DNA of 64,000 nucleotides from Corydoras sp. C115 (lineage: Eukaryota; Chordata; Actinopteri; Siluriformes; Callichthyidae), in the NCBI GenBank assembly GCA_019802505.1, contig JAFMOC010000009.1, positions 7,443,001 to 7,507,000 of the forward strand, read 5' to 3'. Position numbers and translations under genes: made by a program. Shown in pieces: positions 48,201 to 61,135 of the stretch. The first letter of the stretch is position 1; each line of letters begins with the position of its first letter. The notes under the pieces are model-generated. The model worked only from the letters and a program-made list of their open reading frames with translations, was not told the DNA's origin and ran no database searches.

Positions 48201-51200
48201 ACTGGTAACTTCAGTGGACTTGGGGTTTGAACCGCAAGGGGAATAAAATACTAAGACATGGATGTTACAGTAAAAAACATTGTGTTTCAAAACCAGTGTC
48301 TTTGAGACTCAAGGGCGATTACAGGAAGAGTTTAGTCCATAAAGCTCTCATTATCTCATTTTGTTTCTTATGAGAATCCTCATGGTTACCTTGGAGAACT
48401 AAAAAAAAAAAAAAAAGTATGTTATGCAGATCAAATTTCTGAAAGTTTTCAAAGCGGGTTTTCTAAGTGATTGAGTGACCCATAATGCATAATGAACAAA
48501 TTCGACAAAGTTTTTTTTGTTAACCCAAAGAACATTTATAAGGCATTATTTAAAAAAATTAATTGAATTTCAAAAAGGAACTAGTTGCCATTATGTGAAT
48601 ACCAATTCTCTTTTCCTTCTTGTCTTTTTTTCTGTCAGATGTCCGTGGGACAGCCTCCAGTGGCACGAGGTGCGGCGTGCCTGACATGCAAAGGGATCTG
48701 CGCTGGATTCCAGCCACATTCCTGGAGGTGATTTATTTTCTCTGTTAAAAACCTAAAGAAAATAAGGACATGGTTCCCCAACTCCGGGCCCTTTGCCTTG
48801 ACATTTGGGGAACTTTAGCACAAGTGTGTTGTTGGCTATTGTGAGCGTCTCTGTTTACATTTCCTGAGTATTTAAATCTGTTTGCAGTCCAGTCTGAATG
48901 TATTTCTTTCTGTACCCGATGCACAGCCTTTAAGTTGTTTACACTCGGACCGCATGGTGTTTGTTCGATGTTTTAAACACCGTTTGCTGATCAAAGTGAA
49001 CATGAATGGCTTTCTCAGAACTTGTTAACTTATCAAAGCAAATAATTCCAACACGCTACATTTGCTTGTGCAATAATAATGGCAATTTTCCCGCTTATTC
49101 TCCCACAGAAAAGCTTGCACACAGTGCCACTGCAGCCAAGAAGAACACGCACCCACCTCGGACGTGGAGGATGACCATAAAATGGGCCGTCTGCTGGCAG
49201 ACTCTAAATTCGCCCACCTGACTGCGAAGGTGAAAGGCGGAGACGGTTCAAGGGTCTACAAACGTAACCGTATGATCATCACCAACCCTGTAGTGTCTCG
49301 CAAAGACCCCACCTTCAACACCACCACCTATGACTGGGCTCCTCCTGGTCTGACCCAAAAACTGGTAAGAAATGACCCATAAGCCATAGCATTTTTCTCA
49401 GTTCTGGAAAGGTTTTCTTCAACATTTTGGGGTGTGAACTTTTTGGGCATTCATGTGTGAGGTCAGACACTGATGTTGGACAAAAGGACATGGATTATAA
49501 TCACCAATCCAGTTCGTTTCATATGAATGAGGTCAGGGCTTATTCAAGATCTTTCACATCATTTCATTAACCCAACGTTATGTAGTGTGACACACTGATG
49601 CTAAAAAAAAGAGGAAGGCCTTCCCCATACTGTTGCTTCAAAGATGGGAGGATACAGTTTCCAAAGTGCATGGCTGCTTATTCATCTGTGAAAATAACAT
49701 AATTAATACACTTGAACTCTGTTATTAAGGGCTGTGTCCCAATAACATAACCCATATAGTGTATATGCTCTTATGCAACAGGGTCGGCACAAAATGGACT
49801 TAATTTAAAATATATTTAATGGAATGCAATATTCTGGGAGAAAAAGCTTTAGGTTACAAAAAAATTCTAAATTTTTTTTTTTTTTTTCTCAGATAAAATG
49901 CTAAACCTTGGCAAAATGGCAAAACGGTTAACTGCTAAAATAACCAAAATTCCAATGTTGATTTTGAGACAGGAACTTCGTCTTTATTCTGGCAGCTATT
50001 TACTTTCCCTTAGTCAAGACATTTATAAGGGATTAAGAGACTAGTGCCTGAGGTTCCTGTTATGTAACAGATGAAAGATCCGGGCTTTGTTTTGGGATTT
50101 AAATGAAAAATCGTACTCCGTCCGTCCCTGTGTCAGCAGATTGTATCTTGTTGATGACAATCACTGTTTTTAAAGTGAAAAACAGCCTCATAGTTCTTGA
50201 ACGTTCATAATATGTGCTTCTCCACTGGCTTTAGACTCAACAGTAACATGATGCTTTTAATCAGTGGTATTATCGGGAGCCCTACAGGTCGCTGTGTGGG
50301 GATAAGGACGGTGACCTTTTCTCCATAGCAATTGCTGAAAGCCATCGTTCCTATTTTTATATTGGGCTTTAATTTGCCATAGCCAGACCTCTCTGGGGTT
50401 CCAGTTGGCTCTGATGCAGCTTTCGGGTCCGCCAGAGGCACCGTATGTGGTTTTTGTTCTTACGCGGGGTGGAGATCTGGAAATAAACCCTCTGCTTTAC
50501 TATTTCACTCTAGCTGCCAGGAAGCGTGTCTGCTGTGTGCTTAGGCAACAGCCTTTTATCTCTCGGGGGATTGGGCAACTGTTTTTTCAGCCATCTGAAC
50601 TGCCCTTGTCTTTTCCTGAAACCCAGTGTGTATTGGCAAGCTTTGTTCTCTATACTTAGTCTCGCAGGTTCACCGCAGTGGAATGTAGAACTGTGGTTCG
50701 CCTGTTTGAAACAGATGAGAAGGTGTTTGCCCTCCAGTTCTCCCTCCAGTGTTTTTCCAAACATGTAAAGCAGAAACGTCTTTGGAAATGAACTTCATCT
50801 TGATGTAACCGGATATTTATTATGGCATCTGTTATATAGAACAAATTCAGTAGGCCATTTGAGGATCAATAGCAATATTAATTAATATGTCTTATTCTTG
50901 GTAACCTGTCCCGTGTTTATAAATACATACACCCTCTATAGTGTAGTCTCAGTAAGAATCTGGCCAGTTACTTTTTAAAAATAACAAATTACTGAAGGGA
51001 TAAAAATTTGTGATTTGTAAGTACTTTGTGTTCAAGGGAATTGGCGCATTCAATAACGATGGGGCAATCTGGCCGACAATTGCCCAAGGCCTATATTTCA
51101 TGAAAACTAGATGCATCTGGTGGCTGGTGGATAAAGCTCAAGGACAGCCGAGCTGTCTCGAGCTCCCCCAGATAAGGGATGGAACGGCGGGTTCAACCCC

Positions 51201-53976
51201 CCATAGAACTCCTTCAACAAGTTTTTTCAGAATAAGAAGAGCGAGGGATGGGTGTTTCAATAAATACGGTCAGCAACGGGACTTCGGGGCTCTGTCTTGG
51301 TGGGACCGGTGTAGTGCTGAGATCAGAGTCGGATCGCGATCTTGGGCTTGTCTTGGACGAACACTGCTTTGACTCGGTTTGTTATAAATAAACCGCTTGA
51401 TTCAAATAACTCTGAAATCATCTGTACTGTGCTTTTTGATGCCTTCAAAATTGGTTCATCGGGAAAATTTCAGATTTCCTAACATTACCTATTAAGTAGT
51501 TTATGCCACTTATCAGAATCAGAAGTAGGTTAGTTATGCTTTTAAAACAACCTGATATTGATTTGTTTGTCAGAGTTTTTACTTTAATGAAGTTATGGAC
51601 AACAAAAAAATCAATACAGTATATAAATATAAATTTGGTACAGATGGAATTAAACGTGATTTTCAATGCCAAGTATATTATTAAATTCTAAAAGTGCATT
51701 TTATTTATTAATAAAAACTTCCTGTTTGAATTAATTTCACTTCGATCTTCGTGTTTGTGTTGAAATGGGTGGAGTCGGTACAATCGAGCAACACTGACTC
51801 TAGATCACAGAATTTGAAAGGTCTATTTACGAGGAACAATGCGGATTTTGCACGGCGGTAATTCTGACCTCGGTGCCCATCTGCATAATCAGAATCAGCC
51901 GTTCAAGAGGAAAATTGTGTTTAAGTGCCGCACTTTAAAGAGTGTAAATCTGTACCAGACCCACATTAATTACTGCTGCAGGGAGATTGTTCTCGTGTTG
52001 CTCTGTGTTGTGGCTTCACACTGTCTTTTAAAGAACATTAAGTATCTATAGCACTATTGTTCTTTCTGTGCAGACTCTATATATGCTGAACATGTTGTTG
52101 TCTTTTAGTATGCTTGGGAATAGTTGAGGTTGCTATAAAGAATATTTCCGAACTTTACAATGCCATGAAGAAATTTTGGCTGCGTTACGGCCGCAACGCA
52201 CTTAAGATTGGGGCTTTAGTGATGGCCTCAGGTCTTGAATATGGAAGGAGGCTGGCGTATAGCGTACAGACGGGATTAATTACAACCTGTTTTGAATGAA
52301 CTCCTTCACAATCTAAATGCTTGTACGTCCCCTTCCAATGGGTGATTTGGATGTTAATTAAACTTATTATGTGCTAAAAGCTCCATTTCACCAAGTCTCA
52401 CTGTGCAGCTCGGGGCTAGTTAAAGTTAACGTGCAAATGCTTACCAGATAAAGTAAGCAGATTGTTTAGAGACTGAATGGATGCAGCAGGAAACTGATTT
52501 ATTTAATCAGAAAATCTTTCAATCTGTTTATTTTCACGAGAAGTCTGTTGAATGTAGAATATTAAATAACGTGAGTTTTTACAAACAGCGTTACTGTAAC
52601 ATTAATAATTACTGATGTAAAGGTTAGGAATAAGGCTGACACTTTTGTATCATGTTTCTGTGCACACTTAAGAAAAGAAAATGTGTGACCACCCTTTCAT
52701 TATAAATTTTATCTACTAAATTATGATTTCTTGCAGGTCATGCAGTACGTAGAGCTTCTTCCTGAGAGACGGCGTCCCATCGCAGGAACGGAGGGTGCGC
52801 TGTACAGACGCAGGCAGCTAATGAGGCAGCTTCCTGCTTATGATAATGACCCATCTCACTGCCACAGTCTGTCGGAGGCTGAAACCAAAGCCATGGCTGA
52901 GTTTGTGAAAAGCTACAAAGAGGAAGCATTGGGAGTGGGTGAGGTAGCTCTGCCGGGAGAGGCAAGGATGGTGAAAGACAACGCAGGAAAACAGAAGAAT
53001 GGAAAAGAACAGCCAAGTCCAGAGCCCAGCACCAACGGCACTCTGGAGAATGGAAAGAAGAGTGAATATGTAAGTGGTGATGTGACTGAATACACACCTT
53101 TTAACTGTTTATTATTCATGTCATACACAATACACACAAACATAAATTACCTTAAACTTTACTGTTAAAAAAGTTTAATTCCATGAACACCGGCGAAACC
53201 AAACTGAATATACAGAGATATAATTATATACAGTTGATAGAACTTACGTATAAATAAATGTAAAGTTATTAAGTTACAATGTATGATAAAATGTAGGAAA
53301 GATGTAGTGAATCAAAGTTGGTATAAACATTGCTTATATATTTATTCATCGATATGTCAGGCCATGTAAAGTAATTATACAAAATAATTAATTCAATTCA
53401 AGGATCTTTATTGTCACATCACCTAGTACTTCGTGTACTGGTGAGTGAAAAGCTTGTGTGAGTACCCAAAAATGTGCAGAGAGAAAGAAAGAAAAAGCAA
53501 TATTTACAAGTATAAAGTAAATGTACAATAAAATTTAAATATAAGAAAGGTATGGATCATTAATGAGAATTGAATGCAGTAAATCATTTGCAATCAGTTA
53601 AATAAGTTTAATCTGATATTAATGTAATTTCCATTCTTGCGTAAAACATAATATCTTAATATACAGTCTGATCACAGATACAGATGGGGGGGGGGGCATG
53701 TGTTTCAAGAAATTACATCTTCATTTGGAATGTCTCGTAGCACCCACATGATGCGTTCCATAGACTGGCTGACTCTCTTCCTTCTAATCCACCCTGTTTG
53801 CGAATGTCTCTTTCATCGAGCTTTGTGCCAAACAGAAAGAGATGCACTGCATTTATTTTGCAATGGCTGGAAAATTAATTGGTTCAAGATTTTCAGATGG
53901 ATCTTCTTGCCAAGCTCTGTCTGCAATATCTGTCTTTAGCAGCCTCCTCTTCTTCCTCCGCTTTCATCCATCAATG

Positions 53977-54007
<31 letters not shown>

Positions 54008-57000
54008 CTCCAGTGTCAGCATCAAAGAGGCTTCCAGCAGTGTTTTTTTTTTTCTTCTTTTTAATAGTTCAGCCAGTGTGTTGATCAAACCCGTGATTCT
54101 GAATTGTTTTCAGATCTGATCGTTAAAATGAGTATAAAAGAGAAACATGTTGAGGAATGTAGTCTGCAGAATGTATGCATATTAATATTTTGTGCCTCAA
54201 ATATATTCTGGAGGTTAACAAAAAAATGTAAGGGCCTATATTTGCAACTTTTCATGGATTTTTCATGGACACTAATGTTTTTAGTTTATGGATACTTGTG
54301 GTTGTTAAGCTTTCTTGTGGTTGTTGAACTTTACTTTGCTTTGGGTAAAGAGATGTCAAGGAATGGAACATGCTAGGGTCCTGAACTAAACATGGAGCGC
54401 AAATAATGTAAATCAGTCGCTGCATGAATTACACTGATACCTCACTGTATCTGCGCTCACTTATACATATGAACATTTGTTTATTTGAATCAATGCATTT
54501 GTAAAAGGAGCATCATGTTCGATGGACCTTCAAAAGAGTGAGATGACTGTCTGAGGGATGTGGGCACTGACAGATGATGTTTAGATGAAGTATCTGTAAC
54601 GTTACAGAACCTCATGCTGAAAGTATGCGTTCTGTGTTGGCGCTGGATTTTACAGTCCGACGGCTTCGGTAAACGTGATCACGGTGAATAAACCTCGAGA
54701 GAGGAATGTTTTTTTGGGCAGGTGGTGGCTTTCCATTTACCATTCATGTCTAAATTAGTGCGTGTGTTAAGCCGGGCTGCATTTATAGGCCTGTAAAGAT
54801 CTCAGTGGTTCGTTCTTTTTGGCACAGATGCCGTTCTTGTTCACTTTGTCTTTGCTTTGGGGAATTGCATCTCAGTGAGGTCATGTTTTATGATGTAGTA
54901 CACAAATAAAATGTTGGAGGTTAATTGCAGTTTCCTGTGTAGATTGAACATTATTCAAACCACATGCAAACAGAAAACAGCTTGCTGCGATTAACCTGGG
55001 ACACTCGGAATGAATGCGTGACAAGCTCCTAATAACTGAGACTTCATTAAATCTTTTAATCAAGCACTAATGAGATGATCAGAAGCTGACCTTTACATTC
55101 ATATGAATGCGGTGCGTTGGTGAATTTGCTCTGCAAATGCTGAATAACAGAGCTGGAATCAAACTGACGACCTCGACCACATGTCCCGAAATTCTCCATG
55201 GATCAGAGTTGAGTGTTTTGACAAAATGTCATCGTTTATAAAGCAAGCCAGTTAGGTTTTTCGTTTATTTAAAGCTTAAATTTAATCACAAGTTTGACAA
55301 ATAACAAGTCTGAAATGGGTTTTGTTGTAAGAAGAGACTAAATGAAATGAGGTGATGATTTATGATGAAGGTTTTTATTTTATTTTATTTTCTTTTTGGG
55401 GGGGATAGTTGCCCTGGAGCCCTTCTTGGGATTGATGAGCGCAGGGCTTTACGGTAATGTTCGGGGTTTAATTACCGGTGAATCAAACAAAGGCTCTTCC
55501 TTTGTCTGCATGTCCTCCCCGTATCTCAGCCAGTTTACAACAGTTTTCTTCCACATTCTGAAGACATGAAAATTGGTAAATCATAAAACTAAATTGTCAA
55601 ATCCCAATCTGGGTGGAGTTTGCATGTTCTCCTGCGTTTTCGCATGGGTTTCCTCTGGGTTCTCGGGTTTCCTCCCACAGTCCAAAAACATGGATCAATC
55701 ATATAGAGTGTGAGTGTGTGTGCCCAGCGATGGATTGGCGCTCTGTCCTGTTTGTATTTGCCCAGCGCCCGAAACGTTCTCTCCTGGATGGGCATTGGGG
55801 AACATGGTAGAGGATTAAGCGGAAGATGATGGATGAATGGATTGATAAAACTAAATTGTAGGCGTTTCTGTCAGGAACTGCCATCTGAACAAACTAATTA
55901 GATTTGATGACATAATGAAACTTGGATGTGGGCATTTCATATGAACGTTTGGCCTTTGCAAAAAAAAAAAGTTACAAAACCGAACTAGAGACCAAAAGGT
56001 GGAAGTGCAACAAGAATCCCACTGTGTCTTTATAAATGTCCTTCCTTTTAACCTGTGGATCAGGGAGAACCGTGAGAACCTTGACTATTACGCAAACATC
56101 TAGACAGCTGATTCCAAAGTGTGTTTTTTTTTTAATGTAACCCATACCATACTCTTCACTTCTCTGGGAAGCATTTTAGATTTTCGAGTGTGTCCGTTGG
56201 TGTGCTTTAACGTTTGACAGGTCAGGCAGCAGTCAGGACAGAGCCATGCTCACAATCGACTTTTCGACCTCCTTTCAAGCCTCCTGGGTGATTTCACGTG
56301 GGACACTCAGCCAGGCCGTTCAATCACAGCTCTCCCGAGTCTGTGTTCTAAATTCGGGTCTGTATTAATCAAGGTGAACATCATGCCAGAAACCGAGACT
56401 TGTGATCTTATAAAAAGCTATTTGGATGCCGTTCTTGTGTATCTCATGTACATTCTGACAGATTTAATCTTATGTCAACATATATTTTTCATGCTCTTAC
56501 CCCTTTTCTCTGAGGGTGCTAATAAATCTGGCTCTGTTTGTATATTGGGCTGCGTTCAGTAAGTCAGAAGCTGTTTGCGTTTTGCTGAATGAGCTCTTTC
56601 AACCCTTATTTGTCAGTCTCTTGTGGTTTTGGGGGGCTCGCTGTCTGTAAAACAGCTCTGCTGTGCTCAGCTTTACAGAATATCGGGAACGTGGTTATCA
56701 TCCAGAGCATTTTTTTGGGTCCTAAATAGAAAGTAATTGGAGATTTTGATAGCTCTTTCAGAAAAAGCACATTTTGAGTACACCCGTGTTTAGACGACCC
56801 TGAACCAGAACCCTGATGATTGCAAATTGCTCAAATCATCGGGAATGTTCGGAACATTTAAGGTTTGGGTTGGTAGAGGGAGGTGAGAGGTCGCTGCCTG
56901 TATACGACATCATTCCTATGGAATCCAGGGAAATGGCTTCGGGTTCTGAGGATTCATACACATTTGCGTGAGATCCGGCTGACTGAGCTGCAAGCGTCTG

Positions 57001-58666
57001 AATATTTCCCCGAGCTGGGACTTCTGCCAAAATCCACTTCCAGGTTCGTTATCGTTCTTGGGTTTCGTTGTTTACTAACTTGCAGATCTGGACGAAAACA
57101 AACAAGCGGACGCTCCCGGTCTCCTCGGCTTCATCCCCGTGTTCTTTCCATCATATTCTCATTTTAATGAGGACACGTTTCAGGAAGGAGGGTATTTCCA
57201 AATCTGAATATAATTAAGCTGGAGGAACATCTGCGCTTCATTGTGGTTTTATCATAACTGGAATGCGTCGTTTTGGGCCTGTTGGGATTTAACATGACAA
57301 TGTGGCTTCGATTATCTCGGGCGATCCGATTTCCCTTTCTTCAGATGTAGCCGGATGCATGCGGAGGAAACTACACATATTAAATAATGGTGTTTGAATG
57401 AGTTGATAACCTGTGAGTTCTACCTGTTGCTCGATTTGTCCGTGTATCTGCACATTCGTTCTTCTGACTGCGTGCACATTTTGCATGAAAAACCATTAAT
57501 ATTTAGTACAGTTGCAGCTTAGTCTGTCTGTCTATCTGATTAACTGTCTGTCTGTCCTCTGACCCACCTGGCATTGGATCTGTTGTCTTCAGACACTGGT
57601 CTGCTGGCACTCATCATTTTCTCTCTGTTTCATCTGTCTGTCCTGCTTCCTGTCTTGTCTGTCTGTTCATGCTTCAGTCAGTCTGTATGTCTGTTTACCT
57701 ATTTAAGTCAACCTGTGTGTGTGTTCTGCAGCGCTGTACTGGTTGTGGACAGTTAGCGATGTTGGACAGTCCCGTGGTTTATGCTGAGAGAGGTGGATAC
57801 GACCGACTCTGGCACCCGACCTGCTTCGTGTGTGCTGAGTGCGGTGAGGCTCTGGTGGATCTCATCTACTTCTGGGGAAATGAGACGCTGCTCTGTGGCC
57901 GTCATTATTGCCAGAGCCGGAGACCCCGCTGTGCAGGATGCGATGAGGTAATTTACATTTATTTTTTTCTACATTTGGACGGGGATCTCACTAATCTGGA
58001 CCTTTTATTGATGACAGTATCCATTTCCCCCAATCATTAAACAAGACAAAAAAAAAACAAAGTAATTTATATATTTATTACAGATTATATTTATTATGGA
58101 TCAATGTTTGAGGGACGAAAACTGGTTACACTGAGTAAAAAGTCCTTTTCAAAATGAGTAGTTTAATATAAAAAGTGACAGAAATCCATGGCTGCTCCAT
58201 TAATCTACAGTGAATATAAAGTACTGGATCAGGCTGTGAGTTTCAGCCAATGCTGCTAAGAGAGATCTAGGAGGAAACATCCAGTTTGGGATTGTGTAGT
58301 TGTCGTTTACAGACTGGCACCACATGCGGCAGCGAGACAGCCAAAGAAAATCAGCTCTTCAGTTCTTGACGTACGCCGCGCTGAAATACCGTGACTAGTT
58401 TGTGTGCAGGGTTTACAATATTCTTAGAAATGGAGCCCCAATAAGTATGAGTATCAGCTGATGTTTTTATGTTTGGAAATCAGGGTTGAGAACTTCAACC
58501 TCTAACCTCGGACCTCTTGATCTCCCAGGTGATCTTCACTGAAATTTTCCATCAGGAGACGAATGGCCAGGCCTGGCATAAAGAGCACTTCTGTTGCTGG
58601 CAGTGTGGCCAAAGCCCGAGCGCTCAGTGTGGCTGCAGCAACCGGAGCCATTCCAGGAAAACCTAA
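43693..58666 (+). CDS. lmcd1: LIM and cysteine-rich domains protein 1 (six coding exons, 352 aa)
   Basis: Coding exons: 43693-43719, 48639-48727, 49109-49364, 52737-53069, 57732-57947, 58529-58666; phases agree throughout. The family protein (dyxin) represses GATA6 and modulates calcineurin/NFAT signalling in heart and muscle. An N-terminal cysteine-rich segment has CLTCKGICAGFQPHSWRKAC. The PET domain spans about residues 90-200 (MIITNPV, YDWAPPGLTQKL, EGALYRRRQLMRQLPAYD, EALGVGEVALPG). These phrases fit LMCD1 better than testin. LIM1 is complete in exon 5 (CTGC...WHPTCFVCAEC...CGRHYC). LIM2 begins CAGCDE and continues WHKEHFCCWQC, but the final C-x2-C pair of the second finger is absent before a stop. 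Human LMCD1 is 365 aa. Exon 1 encodes only MDVISGIQK. Confidence 0.93.
44500..46145. other. Unassigned block in lmcd1 intron 1 with several open frames
   Basis: Plus-strand open frames at 44526-44795, 44999-45295 and 45663-46145 (160 codons) lie close together around a (TG)n tract. The longest is hydrophobic and cysteine-containing, with no motif I recognise. The cluster might be a decayed mobile element or chance. I see no splice or promoter evidence for a gene. Confidence 0.2.
45143..45238. repeat. (TG)48 microsatellite
   Basis: An uninterrupted 96-bp TG tract in lmcd1 intron 1. Confidence 0.97.
47985..48083 (+). mobile_element. Probable LINE-type 3' end fragment
   Basis: The segment ends GAATTGACAATAAAGCC followed by CTACTTTGACTTTGACTT. 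This tail resembles non-LTR retrotransposon 3' ends seen widely in fish. It directly abuts the SINE at 48086. Confidence 0.4.
48086..48233 (-). mobile_element. tRNA-derived SINE, third family, partial
   Basis: It shares TTTGGTCATTTAGTAGATGC, CGACTTACAAGGTGAGCACAG and GTTAAGGGCCTTGCTCAAGG with the nested element at 39921-40135. The tRNA-like head is truncated at GGTTTGAACC. Confidence 0.7.
49455..49560. repeat. Fragment of the dispersed MITE-like family
   Basis: TGTGAGGTCAGACACTGATG followed by TTGGACAAAAGGACATGG and GAATGAGGTCAGGGCTTATTC matches the family at 27763-27880. Confidence 0.45.
51040..51400 (+). repeat. Compositionally distinct block, possible retroelement end
   Basis: About 360 bp richer in G and C than its surroundings, ending with an AATAAA signal (ATAAATAAACCGC) shortly before normal AT-rich sequence resumes. 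The layout could suit a solo LTR or a LINE 3' end. No terminal TG/CA pair or target duplication could be identified, so the class is unknown. Confidence 0.25.
53070..57731 (+). other. lmcd1 intron 4
   Basis: Bounded by GTAAGT and TGTTCTGCAG. It contains a fragment near 53398-53490 (AAGGATCTTTATTGTCACATC) resembling a retroelement end, poly-A near 53982 and V-SINE copy 15. No exon is seen. Confidence 0.75.
55599..55844 (+). mobile_element. V-SINE copy 15, 5'-truncated with perfect target duplication
   Basis: The copy starts just inside the B-box region (CAAATCCCAATCTGGG) and runs to a GGATGAATGG tail. Perfect 15-bp duplications ATAAAACTAAATTGT lie at 55584-55598 and 55845-55859. The truncation therefore happened during insertion rather than afterwards. 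Confidence 0.93.
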
Positions 58667-61036
58667 CCCTGAATCATACGTGCAACCGTTTTGCTTATTG
58701 GAAGCAAAAGACCAGAAAGAATCGATGAAAATATGTTAGTTTTCTGAAGCGGAGCTGCCATCTAGATTACTGCATGGCATATCTTTTATTTCCTGGCTAA
58801 TATGAATTAAAGCTTAATATATTGGGTTTGCAACATACAGCAAAATTCGCATAAATATTAAGACGCTTTGTTTATGATTTAGATCTTTTATAAAAGTTTT
58901 CTTTTAAAGCTTCTCTCATGTGAGCCTGGTTGAGAAACGCACTCTGCCCTGATGCGTCACCCCATGATATAATGCACTCTTGGGTTTGAGTCAGCTGAGA
59001 TTGGGAGGTGATGTGATTATTATTATTATGGGCTGTCAGCGAAGAGACCCAGCTTTATCATGTGTCTTTGTAATGCTGCATGCTGAAGCACATGGACGTT
59101 TTAGATTTTACGTGGGTGTTGTCTGAAACACTTTTATCGTAATGGAAACCCGTCATCATTGGCCTCACTGAGAAGCCGGGTTTAAAAATATACAACTCCA
59201 TCTAAATAAATAAGACTAAACTTTGGTGTTACAGGTTTTGGAAATGTACAGTATTTATTGTCTGTAGTCGGTCAGTTTGTGTTCTTATGGTATAATCTTC
59301 AGCTGTGTTTGTAAGCCAGATCCATGAATGACTTTATAGTTTCACATTTTATAATTAGTCAGTTTTGAAGTAAAAGCTTAATGCAGTTTAAACAAATGGG
59401 GTTGCAGAGAAACCCTTTAAATCTCAAGCTTAATTATTAACCACTTAAATGCTGAAGGGTTATTAAAGCGGTTATACTAATGTTACTTAAAATATAGAAC
59501 CCACTAATCTCAGTAACGTATTCAGCAGGGTTTAGGATGCAGGGGTTAGGTGTGCAGGGGTTAGGGTGGAGGGTAGAGTTATTAAAATGCAAGTATGTGT
59601 GAAAAATTCCACAATAGTTAGTTTTAGTCGAGTAATTTTATTGGACGGGAGTCTTTTCTGTGCTGATGTAGAGTATAACTCATTTATGTTTTTAAGCTAA
59701 GAGCTGAGTGTCTGTAAATAAATAAAAGTACCAGATCAGGTATGTGGATCACGAAGATGGCCCAAGAATGAGCTTTGATCAGAATATAATACTCCTAATG
59801 TCATGCAGCATATACAAGATCATTCTGACTGTACCGCTTACTTTAATGCTCTTCACCTGCTTTGTGTTTATTCAATACTAAATAAATCCCACATGTACCT
59901 GATGTTTGAACAATCATTTTGTGAAATTGATGGCATCTTTGTTTAAGTTTTAACCGTTGACAGAAAATGAAGTATTTATCACGTGTCCTTTTTTCAGAAT
60001 GACATACAGGAGTGATGACCTCAATCAAAGCAAATCGGGGACGTGGTTCTTACTTAATAATAGGAACTGATCAGTGCTTGTTTTCTAGACTGCAGTTTTG
60101 AATCTTAAATTTCAAGCTGACAAGCGGGATCCCAATTCAAGCCCACTTCCCTCGGATGCTGGTGGATTGCAGAACTTCTAGGGGATCTTATAGTAACTGG
60201 ATAGCATTGCTGAAGTTAATGTAGTAAGTGCACATGACTAAATTACGCAGTTCAACGTCTATTGTGGTAACGTTTCAAGCCACATGCATTTCAGTTTCTC
60301 TGATTCATTGCATAAAAATCAGTAAGATTACTGCAGGCACTGTTTTTTGCTGAAATTTGCAGTTTTTACCAAAAAAAATTACAATGAATGGAAGCGGCTT
60401 GACAAACTTGGTCCAAGTCGGCGGTTTGAATGCAAAACTAAAACCGGAGGCTAGAAGGTCAAACCTGTGGAGTTAATTTCAAACCCTGGTGGGACGAATT
60501 GACAACTAGCCTGAAGCCCAGACAGGAAAGTATGTTAAAAAGAATTGAACTTTGAGACTAGAGCAGAACTGGAGAAAGGAAAGCAGCGGGAGTGCTGGAA
60601 AAAACAATTAGCACTAACTGTTATAAAGATGGATGGTTAGTGGTTGTAGATGGAGTGGGAATGTTCCAGCACCCTGTCTGCCAGCGCTGCAATCTGTCTG
60701 AACTTTCACAAGCAGCCATTCATTGGTGCCGTTCGAGATAAACCAGATCCTCTCTCATAACCGTGCAAGTTGGAGTTCATGGGGAGAGGAGGTTTAAAAA
60801 TCTCACAAGGCCTGTGTGAGGATTCATGTGATTGTAAATAATTCATTGCCTTGGCGACTTGAATTTAGGAGCTTGAAATGCTGAAGTAGTGAAATCATAG
60901 CAGAACATAACAATAGTGCGGTGTTACGATTTCACCTTATAAGCTGAAGCTTTGGTATATTTGGGTCAAATTAATTAAATTTTTTAATTTATATTAAATC
61001 TTATAATATGCATATGTATTTTTTTCTTTGCAAATG

Positions 61037-61054
61037 TGTGTGTGTGTATGTATG

Positions 61055-61134
<80 letters not shown>

Positions 61135-61135
61135 A
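61037..61135. repeat. Compound (TG)/(TATG)/(TA)n microsatellite
   Basis: Starts as TG and TATG units and continues as a long TA tract. Confidence 0.95.

Larger units (their letters stand above)
49365..52736 (+). other. lmcd1 intron 3
   Basis: Bounded by GTAAGA and TTCTTGCAG. Besides the MITE fragment it holds a compositionally distinct, more GC-rich block at about 51040-51400 that ends ATAAATAAACCGC. No exon is seen. Confidence 0.75.

Noticed and set aside
48639..58666. Alternative identification of the PET/LIM gene as testin
   Set aside because: Only two LIM domains are encoded rather than three. Phrases such as DPTF.T.TY.WAPPG.TQKL and EALGVGEVALPG fit LMCD1 better.
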